From Apis mellifera (taxonomy: Eukaryota > Arthropoda > Insecta > Hymenoptera > Apidae): 64,000 nucleotides of DNA. Within the stretch, counting starts at the first letter, position 1; every line of letters starts with the position of its first letter. The stretch lies in NCBI RefSeq assembly GCF_003254395.2, contig NC_037644.1, positions 5,177,001-5,241,000 of the forward strand, given 5' to 3'. A program made the position numbers and the translations under genes. Positions 11,481-26,345 of the stretch are shown here, piece after piece. Below the pieces are notes generated by a model that was not told where the DNA came from, ran no database searches, and saw only the letters and a list, made by a program, of their open reading frames with translations.

Positions 11481-13005
11481 GAATTGTCCTGTTAATCGAA
11501 AAGCATATTCCAGAAGCTTTTTTTATAAAAGCTTGATTGATATAAAAGTTTTCACAGGAAAAGAGAAGAGAGTAAAATTTTTTATTCTTTCGTGTGCGAA
11601 TTCAAATTGATGCTATTTTCTCTTTTCAGTAGGAAACTATTACTTCGAACAACTTAATTGTGTGTTCTTTTCTACTTAGCTTCTCCTTTCGTTTCTTCCT
11701 TCTTAGTTTACCTCGTTCAGGAGGAAACCAAATATTTTAGTGTAAAGAATTCACAGATAGTATATGTACGCAAATATTTTATATGCTATAATAAAACTAT
11801 ACTATTTTATATGCTATAATAACTTTTTATGCAATCTAGTACCGCAAAAAAGTTTTCAATTTACTTAAGTTTTAAGACGGCAATTAGAGTTGTCAATACA
11901 AATATTTTCTTTTTTCTTATAATTCAAAAGAAAAAGAGAAGAGGAAGAAGTAATTTTTTTACAAATCATTTCGCTTCCTCTTAATTTATTTTTCTTGTTT
12001 TTTGTTCATTCTAATAAAAACTAATTCAATAAATTTTTTAATAATTATTACATAATTTAATAATAAAATATTTAATCTTGTGAATATTAAGAAAATTTTA
12101 ATCTTTAATTTATGTATATATATTTTTTAATCTCCATAATAAATATAAAACTTTATTTTAAAAAAATAAAGAATTTTAAAAAATAAATGTATACATAGAG
12201 TATATATTTTATCTAAATAAAATGAAATATCCTTAAAAAAAAAATGATCGTATAATAAAAATATTATTTAAAAATTTTGTAATAAAAATATTCTTACAAA
12301 AGTTGTTCTATTCTATAAGAAGAAATATATATTATACAATTTCAATAAAATATTAATAGTTTCTCATAGAGATTTATGTGAAGATGGCCTTTGTTTTTTA
12401 AATTGGATTATATAATTTTTATTATTTATTATTTAAATTATTTATGTCAAAAAATCATTAAGGAGGAATTATCATAACTTGAAATAACTTTATAATTTAT
12501 AAAAATTATAAAGTTTATCATATGAAAGATAAGGTATCCGCAATTCTTTATGTTTTTTCGTTTTTTATATGATAACTTTTAGAAACTTTAAGTTAAAATA
12601 TTTCCTAAATTAAAAATTTTTCAATAAAATGGCTTAGTATTTTTTTTTTTTTATTCTGAAAATCTGCATCACTGCATCGATTAATGCGATGAAAAATATA
12701 GTACTCTTTAAAAAATTCAAATCGACTTTCATATCATTTATACATATCAATCTATAGAAAAATTGTTAATACTATATATAATTTTTTTTTATACCGAATA
12801 AATTATTATATAAATATCGCTTCCTTAAGAGACTATATTTATATAAAATAGATACTATAAAAATAAATTTGATAAATTTAAATAAAATAAAAATATAGAT
12901 CATTTTATGTTAATTATAATAAATTTTGCTTAATTATATAATAATTTCTTATATGAATATCTTATTAATTAGTAATCAACAATAATTAATAATTACGAAC
13001 TGAAA
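11481..13005. other. AT-rich non-coding stretch
   Basis: Contains pyrimidine-rich patches near 11670-11710 (cttctcctttcgtttcttccttcttag) that resemble a 3' splice site but have no supported exon after them. A short direct repeat (ttttatatgctataata) lies at about 11777-11821. Otherwise low-complexity A/T. Confidence 0.6.
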
Positions 13006-13165
13006 TACAAAACGTCGCCTAATTTCCGACCTGAATGTTCTTCCAAACCAAACCATCTGCTGTGATCGTATTCGGTAGAAACTTTGAATGTTTCTATTGA
13101 ATACGTATGAAATTAATATGCATGTAGGTATATGCTGCTATAAGTTTAACCTCGATCGATGCAGC
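13006..13165. other. Small GC-richer island
   Basis: About 150 bases of mixed composition (from aaacgtcgcc to cgatgcagcac) in very AT-rich DNA. No open frame of note. Possibly a conserved non-coding element. Confidence 0.3.
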
Positions 13166-13333
13166 ACTATTGTTCTTTTTTTTTATTTTTCGTTGTATGG
13201 TTTAGGAAAGACATTTTATTTATTTTTCTTTTTTTTTTTCTTTTTTATAAATGTTTTAATCATGAATTTTTTTATTTGATTAAATTGAATAAAGTTAGAG
13301 AGAATAAAAATTTCAGTTTCACAGATTTTTTCG

Positions 13334-13358
13334 TATATATATATATATATATATATAT
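13334..13358. repeat. (TA)n microsatellite
   Basis: About 12 uninterrupted TA units. Confidence 0.9.
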
Positions 13359-16312
13359 CATTTGTTTTGCATAGGATATATAATAGGAAGGATGAAAGAC
13401 TAGAAAACTCGAGAATCTTTTAAATCTATAACATCTTTAAAATTTTTAAATTATTTATTATTTTTATAATTCGAAATTCTTAAAACACAGAATTGAGCAT
13501 TAATCGATTAAAATTTATAGTTAGATTAGAATCGTGATTGGTTTAATTGTTTGATTCAATTGATTGAATATTAGGATTGAATATATTGAAAATGTAATAT
13601 TAATTATAATTAACGATTAAATTCTAATTTAATCAAAATTGAAATTATTCTTTAAATGAAATTAATTAACAATAAAAATTGAATATATATATAAATCTAA
13701 CATATCTGTATTATATAATTATATTATATAATATATATAAATTTATATATATGTATATATTTTTTATTTGATTATTAATTGCAATTAAGGATTAAAAATG
13801 CAATTAACAATCATAATTGTTAATTTTATGCTATGTTGATAAAAAATAATTATATTAAAATAGCTTATATAATATAATATTACGATGTAAAGTTATATTT
13901 ATTAAATTTATTTAATTTTTTAGTTTATTTTAATTTTACAATTTCATTTATTTTATTACAATAATTAATATGAGAGAAAGAATTAAATACTATTATATTG
14001 ATTTGATTTTGAATTTATAAAATTTCAAAAATTAAAAATTTGTTAAAATTCTATATATAATATATATATTTAATTATATAATATTTAATTATACAATTAT
14101 ATAATAATTATTATTTAATAAAATGAAATTTTTTTAATGTTCAATATAAATAATCGAAACTATACAATACAGGATGTAATAAATAACATTTGAAATCATT
14201 CTTAGAATTTATAAAATTCTTTAAGATTATATATTTTATCTATTTCTTGAAAGATACAATGTAAATTTTGAAACATAAAAATAAGAACGATCTGCGAAAG
14301 AGAAATTTTTTTATCAGATTTTTCTTTTATTAACAATCATTTACTCATGCTTTTAGTCTATATAAATATATATATATATATATCTTTCAAAAATTAAAAA
14401 TTAAAATTTATTTTTAATAATTCCATTAATTGTTGTTGATATTTTTTATTTTTCTAAATTTATAATTTTTTACTTTGATAATTAATAATGTACAATCTAA
14501 AATATATAAACTAAAAATTACAAATAATTCTAAACAACTAAACAATAAAAGTCTAATTTTATAAGAAATTTTACGTATCAAAACTTGACTTTAGTTAAAA
14601 ACAGATTTTTAATTATATTCCATTAAATTTTGTAATATTTTTTTTTATCTTTTAATTTTTCAAACTTTTTATTTAACAAAAAAGTGCAACAAAATTATCT
14701 TTGTAGAATTTAGCACATTTGTAAAAAATTTTCCCAAATTACTTCTCAATTTTAAAATACATTTCTGTTAAAAATATATTTATTTTTTCATTAAACTTTT
14801 TTAAATAATAAATTGTGATATTTATATATATATAATTATTAATAAATATACATATAATTATATACAATATATGTCCAATAAATCCATTCAAGAAGATAAT
14901 ATAATCATATAAAAAGATAATATTTTGCAGAAAAGAATGATTAATATAAAATAATTAATATATTTATATTAATTATAATATTTAATATATAATAATTGAT
15001 ATATAAATTAATATAAAATATAATAATATAATAAAAATAAAAATAAAAAATGCTAAGTTCTTGATGTCTTTCACAATTATAAAATTGCAAAAATTATTTT
15101 TAATTCTTACTGATATTAATAATAATTGTATAAATTATTTTATTTTTATTATGTCAAATTAATTATAATCATTTATAATATATATACAAATAATTACAAA
15201 TTTTAAATCAGTAATTCTAATGTTAAAATTTGATATTTTAATATTTTATCGATTCATTACAGTATATAATTTTGTTATTATTTTTTAATATTATTATAAT
15301 ATTTTATAATATTATTATAATAAAATCATTTCTATTAAAAAATAAATATTAGATTTTAGAATTAATATAAGTATCATAATTTTTAACTAATATTATTATT
15401 AAATTAACTTAATATGGTTCATAGATATATACATATTAGCTTATATACGAGACAGATATAATCATGATAGCTATAAATACCGTCATTTGAAGTTTCATAG
15501 ACTTATATCAATAGTGGCAAATTGCATTGAATCTGACGACCCTTTTTAAAAGTCTCTCATGCGAATATATTGTTCATTTATTTCACAGACATAACAAGAT
15601 CATTTTTTTTTATATATTCATTATCAATTAAGTTAAGGCTAAGTTTAAATTAGTTAAGTGTAAGTCTACAAGAATTATATTACACATAATGTTATAACCA
15701 TAATGTTGATGTTAAAGTTAATTTCAGTTTTGATTTGTCTTTTAAAGTAACATAACAAGTAATAGAAGTTCATTACATTATCGCATGAAACGAAATAAAA
15801 TTGTAATGAAATAAAATCTATAATAAATATCGATAACAAATATGTAACAAAAATAGACTTTAAAATGGAAGTACATATATTTATAAAAATACTATAAAAT
15901 AGTACAACTAGATAAAAATAATTTCTTAGAAAAGACAAAAAATAAGTTAAAAAGAAAAAATATAATTTTTTTCATTTCAATTTTCTATTTTAAATAAATC
16001 AAATTTAAAAATTGTTTAATATAAATGAAATTAGATAATTTTTGATAAAGTACGAATAAATTATTGATTGATGATTATGTCTGTATGTAGAAATAAACAA
16101 AAAAATATAGAATAAAATTATTCTTTCTCAAATCAATTTGTTCACCATCAATTTGTTTATAAGGAAATCGAAATTAAATAAATCAAAATAGAATCAAAAA
16201 ATCAATTAAATGAATTTTTAAATTTTTAATAAATATATATATATATATATAAATTAATATATATATAATTTTATTAATATATATTTTTTATTAATATATA
16301 TATTATTAAAAA

Positions 16313-16506
16313 TTAAATTTAAATATATATATATTAACATAAATGTTTATTTATATTTTTTAAATGTTTTTAATGTAATATTGTATATAATGTTTTAAAT
16401 ATTTTAAATGTTTTTAATATTTATTAAAAATTAAATTTAAATATATATATATATATATATATATTAACATAAATGTTTATTTATATTTTTTAAATGTTTT
16501 TAATGT
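16313..16506. repeat. Two-copy direct duplication with a length-variable AT tract
   Basis: The block from ttattaaaaattaaattt through aacataaatgtttattt to tgtttttaatgt occurs at about 16313-16376 and again at 16421-16506. The copies are nearly identical except that the internal AT run is longer in the second (16440-16463). A local duplication followed by microsatellite expansion explains this. Confidence 0.85.
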
Positions 16507-18298
16507 TATTCATACGATTTGTTATTATATTCTATTTTCATAAAATTAAAAAATATCATAATGAAAATTAAATATTATATTAAATATTATTAAATATAAT
16601 AAATATTTTAAGAAAGAAATAAAATATATTTAAATAAAATATAATATATCCAAGTAAATGTAGACAAGTGTTTTTTAATATTGCAATATTAGAATATTAT
16701 TGATATTGTCAATTTAAATATCCCAAGAAGATTCTTAGAAGGCACATATGAAATTTGCCAATAGCTTGAGCTTTCAGAGATATAAAACTACAAAGAGAAT
16801 ATTACACATTATTCACAGTTATGAAATTGCATAATATGCAAGAATGTTCTTACAATGAAAAGCATCACTTATATAATTGTGGAAAATTCATATTTGCAAA
16901 ATGTCTTTTCGTCATTTTATCCTGATCATTTCTTAAAATATAATATATACGGATCGTTTATGCAGTTACTAAAATTCTTTCTTTCATTTTATCGTTTTTT
17001 TAAATTTTTTTTTTACATCTTTTCATTTTATTTTATTATCATTACTTTTTTATTAAACTTTTTTCAATTTTATTTGAAAAAAAAACTAATTTACGATAAA
17101 TAAAATTGTATACAAAAATGCTTATATAAATGTAAAATAACTTTGCAAAATTAATATTCTAGACATTTGAACAATCACAAAAGTTTTTTTTATTTTTTAC
17201 TTACAAAAGAAATGCAAGATATGAATATATATGAAAGTACATGATATGAAATAAAATATTCATTTGTTTTATATGAAAATATAATTAGTAATTAAATAAT
17301 AAATCATAATCAAAATGCTTTTTATAATATTAGAGTAATTATTAAGATAATAATAGTAGATAATAATAGTAATAATATTAATATTAATATATTATATTAT
17401 TTTTATTTTTATATTAATTTATTATATTATTTTTATATTTAAATAATATTAATTAATATTTAATAGAATTAATATTTATATTTAATTAATAACGGATGTT
17501 GAAACTTAATGTCATTAATTTATAATAAATATACGCATATAGTGATGTAATTATAAATATATTTTCATAATCTATTATGGAAATCCAAAATTAAACAATT
17601 TAAGTGATCAAAATTATTGCATATTAAAATAAATATCGAATTATGTTTCATTTCAATAAAAATTATTATAATAATAATAATATAATACTATTTCCATAAA
17701 TTGTTGAAAATTGTGAATATACTACTATATATATACTATACATATACTATATATATACATATACATACATACATTAATTCTGAAAATTCTGAGAAATTTA
17801 TTTTTATTTTATAAATTTGATACAATTTATGGTTTTAAATTAATTGATTTTTTCAAACGTAATTTAAATTTTCATTCAAAATTATTTAAATATGTGTAGA
17901 AAAATATTATTTATTTATTTATTTTTTTTTTTTGCTTTTTCATTCTTTCGATAATAAACAGAAATTTAAATTATTATTTTTATATTTTATTCTGTATTCA
18001 TATTAAATCGATTTTGCTTCCATCAATTTTATACTTATACAGCATTTTATATTTCCAAAATTATAAGATTTTTAAAAATTTTCCTATTGTTGCATTCGAT
18101 TTGAAATCTTTTTGCTGGAACAATATAGTTATGAAAATAAATATAAATATAAATGAAAATCTTATTGTAATTATATTTACAAAAGCTGAAATACCAAAAT
18201 AATAATAAAAAATAATAAGAACAGTCAAAATTATGGTATTTAAAATTCTATTATATTCTATTATAGTATTAAATTAAGAAATCAGATATAATAATTCT

Positions 18299-18332
18299 CG
18301 GATAATGACTGATATTCGGATAATGACTGATA
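18299..18332. repeat. 18-bp tandem duplication
   Basis: The unit cggataatgactgatatt is followed directly by a second, nearly complete copy. Confidence 0.85.
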
Positions 18333-18614
18333 GATAATAATATAATAAAAATTACTATTCTCTATATATATTTATATTTATTTATTCTAAATAATATTAT
18401 TTAAATTTAATATTATATGTTATTGATTACTTTTTAATACATTAAAAAATTTATTACAATTAATAAAACATAAACTTTATTCATTTAATGCGCATAATTT
18501 TTCTTGTGCAATGTATCATAAATTAAATAATAAAGAAAATATTTAATTATAAAAATTAATTCGCTCTAATAAGCAATATTTTATTTATTATGTTCAATTT
18601 ATTGCTTTATATAG

Positions 18615-18616
<2 letters not shown>

Positions 18617-18668
<52 letters not shown>
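18617..18668. repeat. Long (AT)n microsatellite
   Basis: About 26 uninterrupted AT units, the longest dinucleotide run in the window. The word ttatatagtataat occurs on both sides (ending at 18621 and at 18685), so the array sits between short direct repeats. Confidence 0.9.
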
Positions 18669-18670
<2 letters not shown>

Positions 18671-18780
18671 TTTTATATAGTATAATGTTTATAAATATGA
18701 AATTTATATTACATTACTGCCATCTAAATTATTTTATAATATTAAATTTCAACATTATTTGATATATTATGTGTAGATAA

Positions 18781-19300
18781 ACGTGTAGATAAAAATTGAT
18801 ATTTCTACTAATCTCAACGAATGCTTTAATTCGCTATTATAAACAAATCAATTATAACAACAATTCAATATTTTTTGAATCTTATTACTCAATCATTGAT
18901 GAACCGATAATAACGCGCAAATATAAAACCGATCATACTTTGATCCACTATCAAGCTTGTCATTACACTATACTCCTCATTTACATTTTAATGTACGTGA
19001 CAATGCGCCCACACTTTTTTGTATGCAAAACAGATAGAAGACAAGATGTACGATAATGACGACTCATGGCGTGGCTTCGTATACTACTTGACATCAATAT
19101 ACAATGAAATTGTGGGTAGAGATGTTCATTTCATTAGGTTGTTCGATAGCACCTACATCGTTTCTGCGAACCAATGGAAAACAATGTGCGGTCGTCTTCT
19201 TCACGTGTGCTTTCTCGCAGATTCCCATTTCCGCAACGCATAAAACATCATCTGAGAATGAATCTAAGTTTGGTGGAAACTATTTTTTTTTTTTTTGATC
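18781..19300. other. GC-richer island at 18.95-19.26 kb
   Basis: Sharp composition rise with open frames in several phases. Plus 19019-19243 and 19104-19298 overlap. On the minus strand a frame of about 50 codons runs from near 19254 to about 19098, preceded by an acceptor-like ttagattcattctcag. The plus frame at 19104 contains a hydrophobic stretch (AVVFFTCAF) but no recognised domain. Multiple competing frames mean coding status is undetermined. A poly-T run (15 T) lies at 19281-19295. Confidence 0.35.
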
Positions 19301-21501
19301 TAATCTAAAAACGTTTTAAGAATACTTCCACGAATCATGAATCTCTCTTTGTTTGAGTAGCATGAATATTGTAGATACTTCTCAAATAATCTTTTATCAA
19401 ATAAAAGACGTCATTTTGACTTCCTATGAAAACTTCTTTTAATTTAATTTTTTTACTGTTATAAGTGTGTCATAAAAATTCTTATGAACATATAAAATTT
19501 ATAATTTTATTCAGAACTTTTATATTAAATCATGTAATTTTAATTTTAATATTATAACATAACTGATAATAATCGGATTAATAAATATTAATAGGTATTA
19601 ATATTAGATATTGATAGATTGATGATATTTAAACATTACGATATCAAAATAAAATATAATTAATTAAGAAAATATTAATATATATAAGTTTTAGTATCAT
19701 TTTTCGATACTAATATATATATATATCTCTTATAGCGATATCAAAGTTATCAAAAACTATTTGATATTTCATGAAGGTATTGATATAAAATATCGATCGT
19801 TTGATATTTTATAAAGATTTCGATATTTATTCAATATCTTAGCTTTTATTTTTAAATCTAATTAAATCTAATTCAGTTTGCTGAGTTCTGTTCTCTTCTA
19901 TCTTGATTCTCTCTTGAATTAGTGTCTGGTTTTAAATATAATATTTAAAAAACTAAAATATCAAAGCATTTGTAAAAAACAAACATTTTCGATTCAAAAT
20001 AGTATTAGTTTAATATTTTTTTAAAATGAAAGATGATATCTAAAATTTTAATATATATCAAAAGTTTGATACTGAATCGAAATTTGTAATATCGATAAAT
20101 TCGATACTAGTATTAGTTTTAACATTACTATTTAATGAGAATATAAAAGAAATAATGAAAATTCTAATTTGTTATTGGCAGATACATATTTTATCAAATA
20201 TTAAACATAAGTAAAAGAAAAAATCAATGAAATCATTAAATTAAAAACCACTATCTTTTTTCCACAAAAGATTTTTTGAAAGATAGAACAAAAACATTGA
20301 AAAAACATTGAAAATAATAGCAAATGTTTTAAAAAAATTAAAAATTCTATTCAAAAATTGTTTTTTTTTAATAAATAATAATTATTTTTAAAAGGCATTA
20401 AATTAAAATCTAAAATTTAAAATCTAATAATTATATTAATTTTATTAATTTATTAATATTATTTATTATTATTATATAAAAGATAGCTTTATATTAATTA
20501 CATATATAATAATTTTAATATATTAATTAACATATTCTTATAAAAATTATCAATATTTAGATACTATTATATTTAAAAGAAATTATCAATAAAATAATTT
20601 TTAGTATTCACTTAATTCGAATAAATATGTTTATAAATATTTGTTTATAAATGTGTTATAAATATTTCAAAATTGCTATAATTAATAAATATTTAAAATA
20701 AAAACAAAATAAATTTAATTGATTTATAATTAATAATTTACTTTCAATAAAAACATCAAAATTATTAATACTAATAAATTTTATTTATTCTTCATATCTA
20801 TGAATTTCCTATTTCAATAATTTAATATTATATCAACATTAATGCAAATTAAATGATTCTTTCAATATTCAATATTATATTCGTATAAAAGCTAAAGTCA
20901 CTAGTTATAAATTAATTATTGTGATTATATCTCATACAAAATTTTAAGTATGATTATAAAATCAGAAAATATTTTACTGCATTGATGGAATACTGAATAT
21001 GGAACTTCATGTTAATAATAAATTAATGAAAGCCCAATTATGCTCAAAAACAATTTATTATATCCATGTTACGTTATCAATCTGTATAATTATTTTCATG
21101 TATTATAATGCTAATTATTAAGAGAAAAGAAAAATAGAGAAAAAGACGTGTAATTCAATTATTGATCTGGATAAAGAGAGAGAGATTAAAAATTCTTTCT
21201 TAAATCTGCTAAATTGTTATATAATTCTATTTAACAGCAATTTAATCGTTTAATATTTACAAAATAAAATAAATTGAAAAAATGAGATGAGAAATATTAA
21301 AATTGTAAAAGAAAGAATAATATTTTTTCAAAATTCATTAATTCATTTTTATTCAATAGCAATTTATTTATATAATAATTTATTTATGTTTAAGAAATAT
21401 AATGATCAAAATATTTAAAATTAACACTTGATATGATAGAAATTAAAAATATGTGATATAGAATATATATTCTAAATTATATTTTTTAGGTTAAAAAAAC
21501 A

Positions 21502-21505
<4 letters not shown>

Positions 21506-21538
<33 letters not shown>
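21506..21538. repeat. (AT)n microsatellite
   Basis: About 16 AT units. Confidence 0.9.
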
Positions 21539-21541
<3 letters not shown>

Positions 21542-22244
21542 CAATTTATTACAATTATTTATCGATTTTTAAATTTTTGCAATTTGATTATATACATATA
21601 TAATGATGAATTTGAAATCATTTGAAAGAAACTAATATTTTCAAATCTAAAATAAATTGTTAGAATAAATTAATTTTTAATATTATATTTTCAATATAAC
21701 CTGTAATCCTGATTATAATTATAAATATAAAAATACAATATATCGTACAATATCCTAATTTTTATTTAACGATTTTTTAATTATTTTTACTATTATTTAT
21801 ATTTATATTATATATTAATAATAATTCCTAAAATAGATTTAAATATAATATTATATAAATATTACAAATATGATATAATAAATATAAATACTAAAGGAAT
21901 TATTATTTTTACAATTGAATTCAATTATTGATTAAAATATTTAAATAATAATTAATAAATAATAATATAATAAGTCTTATAATAATTATTATTATTTTAC
22001 TGATTAAAATTATTATTTGTAAAATTGAATTCTGTCTTTTTTAGCAAATTTCTAATTAATTTTTGTATTAATATTAGATTATTATATTTTTATTATATTA
22101 TAGATAATTATTAAAAAAATTATCATTTATATGATTTTATTCCATTTTTCTAAAATTTTAAATAAGTAATAATTCTAAATTATTGCATAATTATTTCTAA
22201 GTTTCATAATAATTTAATTACCTATTATAAATTGAAGAAGAAGC

Positions 22245-22274
22245 AAAAATAAATAAATAAATAAATAAATAAAA
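22245..22274. repeat. (AAAT)n microsatellite
   Basis: About seven tandem AAAT units. Confidence 0.9.
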
Positions 22275-24108
22275 GTATTAAAATCAAAAATCTATTTCTA
22301 TTTTTATTCTTTCTATTTCTCTATCGATTTAAGCAAATTGAGTTTAAAAATTCCTATAGTCAATCATAAAAGTTTTCATATGTTAATTTATAAGAAAATT
22401 TATGTATTTTAAAAAATCTTTTTTTAATGAAAATTTATATATATAGTATGTATATATAGTATAATTTGAAGTATGCATATAAGCAATTTATTTGTCGATG
22501 GAATATCTCTTTGAGTGTATAAAATCAAATTCCAAATTTTTTCATATTTTGTATATATATCTGAAAATTAATAGAAATAATGAAACATTAAAACCTAATT
22601 ATTTTATAGTTTAAAATTTTATTTTATCTTGTGAATATTATGAATTAAAATATTTAAAAAAATGAAAATACAAATATTTTAAAAGTTAATATTATTCTTT
22701 TAAATAATTTTTAATTTCATTAAAAAATTAAATCCAATTATATACATAATTTACATAAATTAAAATTATTATTGATTCTGATGACGCAATTTATTAAGAA
22801 ATTTCATGAAACATGAAGACTTCTGATTAATTACATTTAAAGACCATTCATGAAAAGCAATCAAGTAAAAATTAGTTTCAAATCAGTTATAATGCAATTG
22901 TAATAGAAATAAATAAAATTCCTATCACGAAAACAAGAATAAATTTTAAAAGAAATTAATAATCAATTAGAAAAAAATTCTTTATGAGATAAATATACAT
23001 TCCTTTATTATTTATTAATTAAATATTTATTTCAAATTCTCGGAAGTGCATTTTTCATCAACAAACACCAGCATCAAAATAATAATCAGTAAAGAATATA
23101 GGATCTAATGATAGTTATGTTGTAGCTCTCATATTGTCTTTTTTTTATCTTTTTTTTTTGAACTCCTGCTGAGATATCTCGAATTGCACACAATTGCTTG
23201 CATATCATTTAACAAACTGCATTACAATAATTATCTTGCTAAATCACAAACATAATCTTAATTTCATCTAATGCACATAATACTAATACAATTTCTAACT
23301 AGTAATTATATTTAATATATATTCATAGAAGTAAGGTTAATTCATTTCATTTCATGGAATTTAAATATTATTAAATTAATAAGAAAAATGAAATGATCAA
23401 TTAAATCAATTGATCAAATAATCAATAAAATTAATATATAATAAATAAATATAATATACAATAAAAATAATTATATTTATTTAATCAATTAGATTATTAT
23501 ATATAATAATACATAATACAAATATATAATAATGAATTTATTAATTATATAATATATTTAATATAATAATTATTATAATTATATAATAAATTATATAATA
23601 TTTTTATTATTAATTTAAGTAAAATTTATTAATTTTACACAAATGAAATAAATAAAAAATAAAAATAAATTTGAAAATATAGAATTAGATTACTAAGATA
23701 CTTATATAGTTATTCATTAAAAAATTCAGTTAGTATTAAAAAACAATTAATTGTGAAAATTTTTATTTTAATGAAAATGTATATATTTATATATACATTA
23801 TATTATTATATATATATATAATTTATTATTATAATGTAATAAATTATATATATACAATAATTTCTTTTTTGATTGGTTTAAAAAAATTTCTTTTATTAAA
23901 CCAATATTCAAATTTTCATCAATTTTTCGATTTTTAAATATAATTTCATTTAGACATATTTTTTACAATAGAATAATAGACTAAAGTTATCAAACATATA
24001 CTTTAAAATTTTGCTGCATTTTATACTATTATAAAGATATATATTAAAGAACAGAAAAAATTTAAAGTTTAATTTCAATTTTTGAAAATCATATTCCACT
24101 ATTAAATA

Positions 24109-24152
24109 TATATTGTTTTAAATATAATCTTATATTGTTTTAAATATAATCT
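24109..24152. repeat. 22-bp tandem duplication
   Basis: Two adjacent identical copies of a unit beginning tatattgttttaaatata. Confidence 0.85.
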
Positions 24153-26029
24153 ATTATATTATATATGTTTGTACAATGTATATGTAATAAAATAATATAT
24201 AATATAATATTATATATAATAAAATAAAATTATTATTGCTATATTAATCTAACTTATTAGATAGATAGAAAATAAAAATTTTAAAAAAATTTTTTAATGA
24301 TTTATACAATATATATAATAGAATACAATATGTACAATATATAATTATAAAACACAATATAAAATATATACATAATAAATATATATACACAACAGGTTGG
24401 ATAATAAAGTAATGTTGATTTTGCAAAAATAAACCAATTTACTATAATATATAATTTATTATTTATTCATATATATATATATCTATATATTCATTTTTTT
24501 TATATTCAAATTTAATGAACTCTTTTGATAAACAATACGTTCATTCATATTTGAACGTATATTTCTGTTAAAATATTTCTGATAAAAATAGTTGTTATTT
24601 ATATATTAAAATTTTTATATATTTTATATATTTTATATATTATTTGTTTTTTATATATTAAAATTTTTTTAAATTTATATAATATAAGCATTTAAAAACA
24701 AATTATTTTAATTGTTAGTACATTTACAAATTTACAAATCTATATTAATTTCTAAATTCAAGCAGGAGTGAAATATTTCTTGAAGAAGACGTAAAATATC
24801 ACAGAATAATTAAAAATTATTATCATGAATATAAAAGCCATTTGAAATTTATATTATTAAGATCAAATATTAATATAATTTTTTTATTAATTCAAATTCA
24901 AATTCAAATACATAAAAAGATATTCAATTTATAAAAAGATATTCAATTGTACATAGATAAATATTAAGATAGTTGAACTTTATTTATATGAATCATTTTC
25001 AAAATGAATATGGTTATAATTTATAAATAGATATTTATAAATAGATATTTTGATATTTCATCAAATATTAAATTGATTTATCATTAAAAAATGGACATAA
25101 AAATTTCTTGAAAAAAAAATTATAATTTTATTCAAATATTATAAATAAAGAATTATCAGCGATATTATTATCAGTTTGATATTACAATATAATGTATTAT
25201 CAACTTTAACAAATTAAAATTAAAATTTGTTAACAGATATTTTTAAATAATATTTTTTAACTATTAAAAATAATTATTATAAAAAAATAATATAATTAGA
25301 ATAAATAATTTTATCGTTGAATTATTTTTATTATTAATTAAAAAATTCAATATTTAATCAAAACTTGATCAAAACTTATTTATACTTGAAAGAATCTCTT
25401 TTCTTTTTAGTTAAATATTTAGAAATATTTTCGAAAAATTTAGATCTATCTCGATTTATTTTTTCGAACTATATATAAAATTTCAATAAAATTATCTAAA
25501 AATTTACAATATTTACAATATATAAAATATTAATATATTCGTGGATTCTGAAATAAATATTAAACACAAATGTCGATTGAGAAAAATAAATTACTTATAA
25601 ATAATTTAATTTTGCGTTAGACGAAGCAAGACAAAAATAATATGAAACCTTTATCTCCATCTCGTTTCATCTAATGCATATCATCTTTTTCTTGTTTTGT
25701 CTAATATAAATTTAAATTAATTATAATTAAACTTCAATTAACATTTTTATATATCACTTTATGTTTGTTTTGGCTTGTAGAATCAACCCAATAAACGTAC
25801 ATGTAAATATATAAAATATATATTTAATCCTATCATGTTGTAAATCTGCAAATTAAACAATCAAAACGACGGAATAAATCAAACATAACTTATTATCAAT
25901 TTATTTTATATTCATATTTCTATATGAATTCGGTCAATCAATTGTACCGATAATTCATAATTAAACTGGTCTAATTTAATGCAAGTACATTAGAATTAGA
26001 TAATCCGCATTGTAGATTGTATTTATACA

Positions 26030-26345
26030 AAGATAATACGATATTGTCGGTGTTATGGGATTTTCGATAGGAATTATTCACGAAATTGTGGTTTGTAAAC
26101 GGAATTCGCATCTATTATCACATTCTGTTGTGGTCATTTATTTGAAGAAAATATATGCTGTGCATATATGCGGTCATTCGTTGAAGATCTTTATCCGTTT
26201 CTACGAATGATTGCGTTTGATGCAACCATGATATATGCGATTATTACGTTTATCGATAAATTTATTTTATAAACGGTCAAATATTTCGTAAATCTATGAA
26301 AATTAACGATATTTTATGAATATCGATTTCTTGTCACTGTATGCG
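26030..26345. other. GC-richer island
   Basis: Moderate composition rise from tacgatattgtcgg to cactgtatgcg, including one TATCGATA word near 26250. Stops in every frame. Candidate conserved non-coding element. Confidence 0.35.

Larger units (their letters stand above)
13166..18780. other. Extremely AT-rich stretch with microsatellites
   Basis: The longest nearly G/C-free part of the window. It contains AT runs (13334-13358, 14367-14383, 16232-16251, 16440-16463, 18617-18668), a duplicated block at 16313-16506 and an 18-bp tandem repeat at 18299-18332. Open frames here (13088-13374, 15675-15938, 16855-17103, 18014-18202) are F/I/Y/N/K-rich and not credible. Only weak composition rises near 15480-15560 and 16735-16800 are seen. 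Confidence 0.7.
19301..26025. other. AT-rich non-coding stretch
   Basis: Low-complexity A/T DNA with an AT run at 21506-21538, an AAAT tetranucleotide array at 22245-22274, a 22-bp tandem repeat at 24109-24152 and shorter slippage duplications near 24610-24650, 24895-24950 and 25022-25050. Weak composition rises at about 23035-23280 and 25610-25700 show no recognisable feature. No credible gene. Confidence 0.65.
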
